64,000 nt of DNA from Cryptomeria japonica (Eukaryota; Streptophyta; Pinopsida; Cupressales; Cupressaceae): positions 22,818,260-22,882,259 of the forward strand of contig NC_081409.1 of the NCBI RefSeq assembly GCF_030272615.1, read 5' to 3'. The position numbers were made by a program, and so were the translations under genes. Positions within the stretch are counted from its first letter, which is position 1; every line of letters begins with the position of its first letter. This document shows positions 12,000-22,779 of this stretch, one piece after another. The notes under the pieces are model-generated. The model was not told where the DNA came from. It saw only the letters and a program-made list of their open reading frames with translations, and did no database searches.

Positions 12000-13200
12000 T
12001 GTAATGTCACCAAAATGTAATGGTGGGTGAAAAGTGTGTGAATGAGAGATCAAGAGGAAAACTACCCTTTCCCTCCAAGGAGAGATGGGAGTTTCACTAC
12101 AAATTTCCCTTCAAACACTTTTCACCTATTACATTGGAAGAGGAGAGGAAAATTCACTAGATTCAATCTCCAAAGAAGAAGATAGAATTCTAAGTGAAAT
12201 GGGAATGGTAAGCTAATCCCCTCTTCCTATTTGAAATGGAAAGGAATTGATTGGATTATGTAGTGCAAAAGTGACAAAGAACTGATTATAACTTGATATC
12301 GGAGTATGGGATGAAGCTGTACACCTGGATCTGGTTGTAATATGTCGAGACGAAGCTGCCTTGCGACTTTGAAGAAAAGTTTCTCAGACCGTGGTTGGAA
12401 TGTACACGGTCCGAAAAATCCACAAAACGAAAAGGGTTTTTCCACCTCTACAAATGGAGCCCGAATCCAAAAGTACAACTATGCACCTACAACCTACACA
12501 CATAAAATAGAGGAAAATGGGTTGGGATTGGGGGTTTGCCTTCAGGTCAAACCCCAGTTTTGGAATTAACCAAGTAATGAAAGAAAGTGCTTGCAAGAAG
12601 ATGTAAATGAAAGACTGAAATGTAAATTACCTCAAGGAAGGTTGTGATAGCATTGTTGATATAAATGCTTCTATGGAATTGAATGTTGGAATCAATCTCC
12701 TCTTCAATGGTTGATTCCTTGAATTGAATGCAAGACCTAGCCTTGAATGGAGAGTTGAGAATTCTCAATGCTGGAAAGGAATGCTTGAATTATTGAATGC
12801 TCTTGAATGCTTGATCTCATGTAAACTTCCCACTCATCCAACCTATCCAACTTCTTGAAATTATCCAAATGAGAGGGAAAATGCAACTTAAATACATATC
12901 AATTAGGGTTAATGAAACTGATTTTCGTCAGAGGCCAACATCAGGGAAGTTTCCCGCTCACTGCACAACCTACAATGCATGCTCAGGAAAGGGTCCTATC
13001 CCAAAATAGGGCAAGGACAGGGGCACCTACCCCTTTCTCCAGGGCAGAGTGTAGACAGGGTGGTGTGGAGGCCAAGGGAGAAGCAAATTCTGAGGATTGA
13101 GCAGTTTCCAGTCTCTGATCAGGCTAGGGGATTCGATTTCGCATGCGTGAGGACCCTAATGTGGTCAAAAATTGATAGGGTCAAATTTTATGACACTACA
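12000..13200. mobile_element. Solo LTR, 1.2 kb, inside element A
   Basis: The segment starts TGTAATGTCACC and ends TATGACACTACA, giving imperfect inverted ends TGTA(A/G)TGTCA. It is flanked by a perfect duplication CACAT (11995-11999 and 13201-13205). No coding domain or second LTR is present, so this is best explained as an LTR left by recombination between two LTRs. The flanking T/G-rich sequence is element A. Confidence 0.85.
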
Positions 13201-13205
13201 CACAT

Positions 13206-14521
13206 TTGTGGGTACACTTGTAGAAAATGGTGATCTTCATGATATTTGAGGATGTTGACATCTTGGAGGACTCATAGAGTTCTTTGGTTGAGGTGAGGTT
13301 TATGCTTTCATTTGACATGTTATCCTTGATTGATAGGATGGTTGATATTATGTCATACCTATACTCTTGATGGCCAGCTTAGAGTTTTAGCATTATATGT
13401 TTATTTGATATGTTCATATGGAGCATGTTATCTCCTTGGAGGGGATGGTTAGCTCATGTTGTCATGTTTATGTTCCTGATTATGTGGTTGGATCTTTGAC
13501 ATTGATCTTGGTAGTTCTCTTTGTATTGGGTATATGATCATTTGACTGATTACTTCATGGTGATTGTATGTTGCATTTGGAGTTTGGCATGGATTGATTG
13601 GTTACAGGTACTCATGGATACTTGGAGACATAGGTGATGCTGGTATTCTCTTGTGATTAAAGACATGTGTTGAGATGATTGATGGTTTCAACAGGAAGTC
13701 TGAGGAGCATTCACCTAGTATAGACTTGAGAGGAGATTGTTCTTAGATGAGTCATGATGACTTGGATGTCTTGGAGGAGCATTCACATTCCCCACTCTTG
13801 GTCTACTCAGCAGTTTACTACTTGAGAGGTATTGCCAATTGTTCTTTTCAGGTGCATTATATTTATGCTTCTTTCAAAGATATGGATCTTGAGCTATGGA
13901 TAGATGGTTAGTTTTGGAGGATTCAGTTTGAGAAATGTTTGGCATTGGTTATCCCCTTGTGCATTTGAGTTATTATTATGATGGCATTCATTTGTATTGA
14001 GTTTGGGAGATGGTTTATTGGGCATATTCCTTTGAGATTCGTAAGGGTATTGGTTTGATTTTCTTGGTTATGAGAGGCTTAAATCCATGTTGATCACATG
14101 TTATATATGTTTGTTTGGTCCAAGGGAAGGAACAAGTTTGGGTGTTGTTATGGCTTTTCATTTCGAGTTTTATGGAGGAGATCATACTTGAAACAGTTGG
14201 CATTTAGAGGTGTATGTAGAAGGACATGCTACAGGATTTGATTTACAGTGTTTCTCTTTTTAGTCTTGGTTATCTTCCTGGATGTTCGGTTTCACATTAA
14301 ATTGGTTTGAGGTTGTTTGGAGCTATGTGTTCACAAGTTTGTGTTCATGATATGTCATGTGGGAGATGACATGGAGGTTACTTTTATCTCTTTCTTTTAT
14401 TCGTTGTAGAGAACATGGGAGAGTTATGGAGACTTGTGGTGAGATTTGTACTTGCAGGTTATTGGTTTATAGGTTATTCATATTGATGTGGATGTTCCTT
14501 GATAATACATGGTTATGGCTA
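13206..14521 (+). other. Element A internal sequence, non-coding
   Basis: This is T/G-rich and C-poor, like the end of the 1516-3569 segment. It holds short open frames (for example 14357-14671) without recognisable motifs. Nothing else is supported here. Confidence 0.55.
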
Positions 14522-14856
14522 TGTTGTCATTGTTTAAGAAATGGGTTTTCTTTTCCCATAATTGGCTATTTTTTTGAAATTTTGAGTCAGGTGTTCTTTT
14601 GGTTGCTTCGAATCTGTTCTAGGTCTTTAAAGGTTAAGGGTTTAGGGTTTCAAAATTGCTCAAATGACTGATTAAACCCTCTGGCTTCTATTCCTGCATT
14701 ACTTTATTCACTTAAGTAATGGGTCTTAAGTTGTGCAAAGTGTCCCCCCCTTTGTCATTTACCTAGGTGGTCCCTTCAGTGTTTTAATTTTTGCTTTAAA
14801 GTCTGATTTTTCTAAAGTGTCCGTCAGGCCTTGTAAGCATCGCGTAGCTTTCTGTT

Positions 14857-16266
14857 GATCTAATGGTCCATGTAGTTTCACGACCAAAAGGTGCTCACAA
14901 TTTATCTATCACGAAGTAGCGAAAGGCAAAAAGGTGGACCTGACACATAGATTCGAACTAAAGCTAAGTATCGATCAAGTCCCATTTGATCAGACGGACG
15001 ACATGACTTCATGAGGTCAAACTAAACATGCTTTATCCTTTGCGAAGTGGTGAAAAGGTTTGGCGAGACCTAGCAATGAAGATTTTCCTTCGATTAAAAG
15101 GTGCTTCGCAACCATGAGATGCCTGTGGTTTACTCTTCACAAAGTAGTGAAAGGTTAATGGGCCCGGGCAAGGAGTTTTATAAGAAGCATAGAAAATGCG
15201 CAAGTTCCCAAGATCTAACGGCCAACGCAGTTTTATTGATTAAAGGTGCTTGAAAGCTATCTTTCGCGAAGTAGCGAAATGACATGGCATTCCAAGTAAG
15301 TAGCCCAGCTGGTTTAAAGTGGCAAGTAAGAAGGTGACACATCATGGACCAAATGCCAGATGGATAAAGATGAGTTAGAGGACCCACGTCTACAGGTTTT
15401 AAACAAGATTAATCAACGAGAAAGTTCTTGAGATCTAACGGTTTGCGTAGTTTCATGAAAATAAGATGCAAGCGAGATATTCAACGCGAAGTTGCGAAAA
15501 AGGCTGGTGGGCCCAAAGGGTAGGCTAAGCATGAAGTTAAAGACCGTTTGACTCTATCTTGATCCAATGGTTCTTGTGATTTCGTGGCCACAAGCTGAAT
15601 GAGGATTAGTGTTCGCAAAGTCACGAAAGACACACGTAGGTGTGACGTGGCAAAAAAGCTGCTACATTTATGGAGCTCAATAGAGATATGTCAAGTGACA
15701 CATGTTTCTAAAAGGATTGTTAAGGGCCCACCCAGGTGTAACCGACGATTATGTGGGAGTAATGAAAGATGGCATGTGGCAAATCCAGAGTGGAACCCAA
15801 GCGAGTTGCCATGGCTAATGGCCGATTGCCATGTGGCATTTATTAACAAGCGAAAAGGTGGGGTAAGTGGTTCTCGGATGTAGGGCCCCCTTAAAAGGCA
15901 TTCATCTCAGTATTGATCCAATGATTCTCATTGTTTCGTGGCCCGAAGATGCCCACAGATTAACCTCAGTGAAATGGCGAAAACCACTAGCCGTCAAAGT
16001 CAAGTGCGGTTAGTAAAAGAGATCGTTGGTCTCGATTGGAGTTAAAGGCCGGGTGACTTGAGTTAGATCTAACGCTTGGTGCGGCTTCGCGAAGGAGAAG
16101 TGCTCGATTGTTAAGGATTGCGAAGTGGCAAAAAGAAGGTAGGGCCCAGAACTTAAGCAGAGAGATTAAGCAGAGATAAAGACAATGTAGGTTCCTGTGA
16201 TCCAATGGCCAGCATTGCTTCGTGAAAGAAAAGAGCACAGGTTTTATGTTTTGCGAAATAGCGAAA
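14857..16266 (+). repeat. Array of about 8-9 two-box modules in unit E
   Basis: Box A, GATCYAAYGG-like, starts at 14857, 14988, 15212, 15432, 15561, 15915, 16076 and 16199. Box B, CGCGAAGTGGCGAAA-like, starts at 14911, 15041, 15265, 15484, 15613, 15969, 16119 and 16252. The A-to-B distance is 52-54 bp in seven of the eight pairs and 43 bp in the other. GGTGCTC lies between the boxes in several units. Spacers between modules vary from about 50 to 290 bp. A further weak unit with only box B readable is near 15138. The same module at the same spacing is found in the element F LTRs. Confidence 0.8.
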
Positions 16267-16607
16267 GAGAGAAACAAAGGAAAGACTTAGAGGAATCATG
16301 ACCCGTTGGGGCCAGTTTTGAATTCGATTTGGTGAATTCAATTCTGAAAAGAAACCCGAAGCATGCAGAGTTAATTGTTAAAACTTAAATGCCAACTTGT
16401 CTTCTTGAGTCCACATCAACTTAATTACTATTATTGTTCCATCGAAAATTGCTGCAGAGCGAATTGTTGCAGAGCGATTTTCTTCAGGCGGATAATCAGG
16501 TTTTTTGTGCTTTTCTTGATAATTTTGGTTTGTTCTCGAATATTGTCGTGTGAATTACTTTGTTAAAGGTCTGTGCTAGTTGCTAGTGGTGTATTTTCTT
16601 GTCCAGA

Positions 16608-19600
16608 ATGGTGCCAAGAAGAGAATTAACCAGGAGGGTGAAATACCAAGAACGAAACATATGTGATGATTTTTTAGAACTAACTATGTCCACCAATGCT
16701 GGGGCTAAGATCAAAGAGCTAGTACCCAAACACCCCCGTCTGAAAATTGGAGATGGCCTATATGACAAGGGTAATTGGTTGAGAGACCCTGAAATAGGAA
16801 TGTCAAGCTTGGGACTTTTCAATGTCAGGTTTGGGCAGAGAAATTCCCTAGCTCCTGTGAATAGCATATGGGAACAGGATGTGGGAAAGCTTGTGGTTCC
16901 AGGTGTTTTTATGGATATGGACCTATTAACCTTGATTGCACATAATTATGACTTCATGGCAAGATGCATCAGGTACATAAAGGGACCAATCCTGATTGAA
17001 ATCAATGAAGATGAATTCAAAAAAGTTTTTAAACTCAGTGAATCCTCCAATTTGTTAGATCCTATTGACTTTGAATTATTAGCCCAGGTTTATAACACAC
17101 AAAGGGATCATCTTAGGAGTGGCCCATTGAGAGAGTTCTTTGTAAATATAGGGGGGTTAATAGTTGTAGGCCTCAGCAAAATGGAACCATTCTCCCTCAA
17201 TCTATTTACCCTAAGAGCTAAGGGTATGTATTGGGCCCTATGCCAGATCTTTGGGGAAGATGCTGAAAAGAATATGCCAACTCATTATATGCTGATGATT
17301 GCCCAAATTTTGAATCTGTCCTTGGCCATTACATTTGATTATGCTTCATACCTCGCTGATGTCATTCATAAAGGGTTAGTAGGAATCAAGAGTGGTAAGG
17401 TTGACAAGCCATTTGGATGGTATTCTATGTTAATGCATATGTTCCTATTCAAGGGTGTTGATTACTTTGCAAAGGAGATGGACCTGGTCAAGGTCAAGGA
17501 TAAAGAGGAGATGCCAGTGAAATTATGGAGTATTGTTTTATCATGGGATAGGGAGGATGTAAGTTACTTGAAGTTTGATAGATTCTTTGCATCTAAAATC
17601 AGAATCCTCTTGTGCAGAGAAAACCCTAGAATCCCTAAGGCTCTTTTGGAGTTTATCAGACCTAAGGAGTTTGCAGAGGACATCAAGATTTCTCACAATT
17701 GGGGAGACATCTATTTGTGCCCTGTGTCTACTATTTTTAGAGTGTTTGGATTTAGAGGCACCCCGTATTTACTACCCTATCAGGTCCCATTGAAAATAGG
17801 GATTAAAGAAGTGTTAAGATAGATTGGAGGGGTACAGGAAGCTGAATTGACTAACAGAGGTAAAGGGACAATTTTCCCAACTGTTACCATTGCCCACCAC
17901 TTTGTAATCACTAAAGGTGGATGGAGATTTTTTGAAGAATTCTCTAAGCCATATAGGCTATCAACTGTAGTGTCAAGATGTACAGACCCTGAGGACTTCT
18001 TCAATGGCATGTTTAAGAAAAGAGCAGTATGTAGAGGTAGGCCTCATCAATTTCAATTTCCAGAGGATTTGATTAGGAATGAGTTCAGATTAGATGAGCA
18101 GGAACTGAGGAAGGAGAAGTGGGTGGCATATAAGAAAGCCCTTGATTTTATTCATCAGTTTGACACTAGTTATGACCCTTTGTCTAGCTTCACCCCATTT
18201 GAGGAGAAAATAAAGTTCGTGATTCTTTATTTTGAAGACCTCATGCAAACCCTAAAAGAAAAGAGGGAGGCCATAATGCAAAACAATCCTGATAAGGTTA
18301 AGATGGTCTTGGTCAAGCCTGCTTTTGCTAAAGCAATCCCACCAGGTGACTATGTAATGCATAAGAGGCCAAGGTACACTGTAATGATGCTAGTGAGAGG
18401 TGAGCCTTCCACCTCAAAAGGAAAAAGGAAAATTGAAGATGTTGTAGACATTCAGGATTCCCCTAAGAGGCAAAGAATGGGAAAAGAAATTGAAACTGAT
18501 GAGCCTCAATATTCCCCATCTCAGTCTCCTATCCACATTGGAGATGAGCAAGTTGTGGCTGAACAACTATTGCAGTTAGGGAGTCTCGGTGAGATTGCCT
18601 ATACCTATGAGGAGACCCAAGAGGGGATGCCCAAAGAACCACTAAATGCTAAAATGGATTTAACTGATGGTGAGTTAAAGGACCAAGAATTGGATCCTAC
18701 TGTTAAGCAAGCTAGTGAAGAATTCCTAGCTGACAGTAACTTCGTCACATCAGGAGCTTTTCTACAGTTTCTTTGGAAACAGAATATTGATTAATTCAAG
18801 ACCAGATGTGAGAAAAGGGTAAATGAGCAGCCTCTCAAAGATGCAGCCCAAATGGAAGAAGAGGTTAAGCAAGAAATGATGGAGGAGTTCAAAGCAATCA
18901 CCCCTGAGAAAGGGAGAGATATGTTGGATAAAGTTGGTGTGCTAATTCTCCCTGAATGGGACATAGCTGATGCATTGATCCTTGATGTAGTAAGAAAGGA
19001 AACAAAGCCAATGGAAGGTGTGACCTTTAACAAGGATAATGTTTCTCTTGTCTTATGGTCATTAAAGAAAGATGAGAATAGGAGGAATAAAAATGCCTTA
19101 GATTCTAGCCTCTTTGGAGGAATGATCGTTAAGAGGGTTCAAGACATAGGAGTGGTGGAAGTAGTTACTACTGTTCTAGAAACTGCAAAGTTTAATGTGG
19201 TCGTAGTAGAGAAAGAAGCCCAAGAAAAGGCTACTCTTCAATTGAAGTTGGAAACTATTTTAAAAGCTTATAACGAGGCTAAGGAAGGAATAGCCAATAA
19301 GGACAACATCATCACTAAGCTCCAAAGCCAATTGGCAGGTCAACATCATCAAGGTGAGGCTTCAACATTGATGATCACTTCTTCTCCGGCAAGACCCCCA
19401 CCTATTAGTCCAATTATAGAATTCCCTCCTTCTCTTATGCCTTCTGGTTTCCAACCAGCTGAGACTTATCAACATGAAATGGAAAAGTTGCAATAGGCCC
19501 AAGCCTTATTTGCAAACAAGTATGAGGAGAAGATAAAGGCAACAATTTCAAGTTTTACTGATACTATTGATGCTCCTACAGTATATATCAACATGAAAAG

Positions 19601-20270
19601 AATTTTGGACACTCTTAGTGAGTTGAATGAAGATAAGGCTATTTCAGAGCCTTTTATGAATAAATGGTTGCCCCGGGAAGTGGACTTAGAACTGATGTGT
19701 GCATCATATGATGAGGCAGAAACTGATGTCATTATCAAGTCTACATGTAAGTTGGAAAAAAGATTAACAAAGTTGGCTGAAGGCAGAGCTAATGTGGAAA
19801 GAAAAGATAATTTGTATAAGAAAGAATATACTAAGCATAAATTTGCATTGTTTCCTGGAGGTTTTGTCAACCAGAATCAGTTAAAGGAGTCAGGGGCTAA
19901 TTTATCCTTAAGGGTAAATGAGATAATCAATAAAGATGACACCTCTTTGTTTGTTAAAACAATTGAGGAAATAGTGAAGATCAAATCTCGTTATGGATTT
20001 TTGGATTCAGAGGTAAGAAAAGTGAGGAATGCTTGGAAAAAGTTGTTAAAGTTGAATAAAACAATTATTGGCCACTCATGGCCTACTGAAGATGTTTTCC
20101 AAGGATGGTCCCAAAAGTATATGGTAGCTGACGTGGAGATTCAAGAAGAAGATCTTCCACAATAGTTGGAACATGTTCCAGAACAGTTAGAAGGAACTCC
20201 TGAACGGTCATAGGATATTGTGAAAGAGCCACCAACTGAAGAAGTCGTTGAAGCAGAAAAGGACATGTAA
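16608..20270 (+). pseudogene. Long ORF of unknown family inside unit E (1,221 codons)
   Basis: From ATG 16608 (MVPRRELTRRVKYQERN) to TAA 20268-20270 a single frame runs with no frameshift. It is broken by five in-frame stops at 17820, 18792, 19494, 20163 and 20211. All five are TAG or TAA, each one C-to-T step from a Gln codon. The N-terminal 600 residues look globular, with aromatic-rich segments such as CIRYIKGPILIEINEDEF. Next comes a basic, NLS-like patch (GKRKIE...SPKRQR, about residue 605-625), then acidic sequence, a Pro-rich stretch near residue 925 and a helical, charged C-terminus. I recognise no gag, protease, RT or integrase motif and give no function. Size and layout parallel element C ORF2. 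Confidence 0.6.
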
Positions 20271-21188
20271 CTACTTCTTGAGTGAAGGAATTTTTTGTAA
20301 CAAACTTTTTTGAAAAGAAGGTCCAAAGATTGTATGCATCCATGATTATATAAATGGATACTAGGACCCATGAAAGGGGATCGCAAGGAATTGTAAGAAA
20401 ATGCTGCAGAAATTTATCTGAGCTTTTTTCTGAGTTAATGGAGAATATTCAAAAGTTTTTGTAATACTCTCTGAAATAATATCAATATGCAGATCGTCGG
20501 TTTTGAGCTTAAACTTTGTGTTGTCTTCAAGTATTTTTGCAAATATTTATTGTTTCATTCTGAGTAATCTAGGGTTATTCCTTTTGAATATGGGTTGTAA
20601 GGTAACTCCAAGTAGATGTGCTTCTTAGCTTTTCTCTTCAGGAGGGGAATTAAATATGCGGGAATCATTTCTATCAGTAAATTCTTTGTGGGATACTTTG
20701 AATTTGATAAATGCAGTTTAGTTTGGTTTGAATAAATTCTTATGTATGTCAGGCATATGTGGGGATCTATAGAAGCCAAGCTGACAGGATGTGTGAAGAT
20801 GTTTGATTGTGGGAGTATTGTTTGAACTTAGATGACTATGTGGCCTGGATAAGGGACTGGTATCTATTATGGTTGTCTTTCTACATATCTTGTAGGTCAA
20901 TACTGAACATGAGTACAAGTTTTATTTCTTTATTTCAGTAGGTTTTAAGGTGATAAGATCCACTGGTTTTCAGACTGGTTTACTATGGATTTCTCTCTTA
21001 AAAGTGTGAATTCAGTTCACAAAAGGGTATACCCACCTAAACTTTGGACAAGTTCGAAGTGTAGAAGCTTAATCAAACCTTGTCATATGTTGTTCTGAAA
21101 GTTTCCTTCTCTGTGATCTCTCTTCTGCAAACAAAATTTATCATATTATTATAAGGATCTTAAGGGGAATCAGATTTTGAGAACAACA
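20271..21188 (+). other. 3' portion of unit E, non-coding LTR sequence
   Basis: No coding sequence is supported. Blocks align by eye with the last part of the element F LTRs (41880-42539 and 53650-54333) in the same order, ending in GAGAACAACA. This is the main evidence that the ORF before it lies inside an LTR. Confidence 0.6.
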
Positions 21189-21242
21189 AGTTACACTTTC
21201 TATGAGATGTTGTTAGTGGATTCATTTCAGATTTGACATTAC

Positions 21243-22384
21243 TGTTAGGGCCAATATGGAAAGCTAATGTACTGAGAGGGGAGGGGTGAATCAGTACTTC
21301 AAAACTTTTCTTGAATACTAACTTTACTGTTATGCATAAACCAAATAGTGCAATAAAATAATATAAAGCTAAAACAAATAGATAACAATCATACATGATT
21401 CACTCCATAACACATATATTTTGGTTATGTAGAAACTCTTGGTTAGAGAGAAAAACTGTGGTGGGGATGGCACCCACAACTTCACTACTGCAATAATAAA
21501 GAGTGCTTGGTTAGAGCTACATGTTTAGCTATTTCTGATAGCTTACCCTATTAGGAGTAACAAGATCTGTTAGATCTACCTTGCTAAAGGATTTCACAAC
21601 ACTTCATCTAAATGTTGCACCTGGTTAGAGGCTTTACAATTTATAGACTTGATTAGAGTCTTTTACCCTATTAAAGGTTTCTCTTACAACTTCACAATAT
21701 TACAATAAAATCATTACAAATATCTGCAACTTTACATCTGAAATGTTATAACAAATTCTATGTTCTTAGAATAAGTTACCTTGCTTATAGCATACCTCGG
21801 TAACCCATATAGTAGCTCGGTAAACCCTTTTGTTTACTCCGTTCTTTAACTATTCTCTGAAAACCTTCTCGGTGACCTTTGTGTCTCTGTAACAGTCTTC
21901 TTACACTCATGCACACACACACTTTTAATTCTTAACTCATGTTGTATAAATAGATCTCTTATGATGGTGATCCATTCATTTCTTCAATCTTACAAATATG
22001 ATTTATCGAATGAATAACCATGCAAATTATTTCATTGGTTAAATGACCTCAAAATCATACACAATCTTTAAGTGCAATTTCCAATGTGATAACAGTTAAA
22101 TGTGCCTCGATCTTGTAACATGTTTTCATATGCATGTCCAAGTTCAATGAATCTAGTAACACGTTTCACTCAGTGTATATCAACTCGGTGTGTCATCTTT
22201 GCTTCTTGGTAGACATGAAATGATACTTGGTAGACAGCTTGGTGTATACTACGTTTTGAGACTTACTTTCTTCTGTAACCGGCTAGACTGTGCATACCGA
22301 CTGAATATCTTGGTAGAGATAACCGACTAGAGTATATAGAATAACTTTGACATGAAACTAATGGCAACTTGATAAGTAGTAACA
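21243..22384 (-). repeat. Element C 3' LTR
   Basis: 1142 bp, the same length as 35610-36751. On the + strand it begins TGTTAGGGCCAATATGG and ends AAGTAGTAACA. Relative to the other copy it has lost several CG dinucleotides: three CTCGGT sites read CTTGGT at 22204-22245. Confidence 0.9.
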
Positions 22385-22385
22385 A

Positions 22386-22396
22386 TCTCCCCTTTT
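22386..22396 (-). other. Polypurine tract of element C, with upstream copies
   Basis: Read on the minus strand, AAAAGGGGAGA lies next to the 3' LTR. Further minus-strand GGGGGA-type tracts lie at 22522-22527, 22633-22640, 22699-22705 and 22754-22760, between the end of ORF2 and the LTR. Such clusters are typical of Sireviruses. Confidence 0.7.
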
Positions 22397-22779
22397 GACA
22401 TTAGTTGAGATGTTTGACAAAAACTACTTTCAAAGTTATAACTCAATAATCTATATACTTGCAAAATTTGACTATGCTAACAATATATACAATAGTCAAT
22501 AAAATAATATATCCAGATATACTCCCCTTATCGATATACTATACAAAACTCTGAATTTGTATGGTTGGTGATCTGTTCTATTTACTGCTTGGTGCACTGC
22601 TCTTGGATACTCTGTGTGCTCTGCTTGGTATACTCCCCCTGTATGCTATACTCCTGTTTGTTTGATTTTATACTTTGATGCTGCTTTGAATGCTAAACTC
22701 CCCCAATACTATACCAAATACTGTATCACTCCCTTAGTACTATAGCATATTAATCCCCCTTTTTGACAAATATCAGAAC

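Larger units (their letters stand above)
14522..21188 (+). mobile_element. Unit E: giant 6.7 kb solo LTR of a Tat/Ogre-like family with internal ORF
   Basis: The unit starts TGTTGTCATTG and ends GAGAACAACA, matching the TGTTG...CAACA ends of the element F LTRs. It is laid out like them: a proximal region with CACTTAAG, a long array of GATC/CGCGA modules (14857-16266), an ORF, then a 3' part. That 3' part (about 20470-21188) is visibly similar to the last 700 bp of the F LTR, for example GTATGTCAGGCATAT, a GATAAGG(G/C)ACT block and AAAAGGGT.. ACC. The left and right halves do not repeat each other, so this is not a two-LTR element. The flanks GGCTA and AGTTA differ by two transitions and could be a decayed duplication. 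The left boundary is approximate. Confidence 0.6.

Noticed and set aside
12342-12569. Short coding frame in the 12.0-13.2 kb segment
   Set aside because: The segment is a solo LTR with a clean target duplication, and the frame has no motif.
14857-16266. CRISPR-like array
   Set aside because: Units are degenerate, spacers vary widely in length, and this is plant DNA within an LTR.
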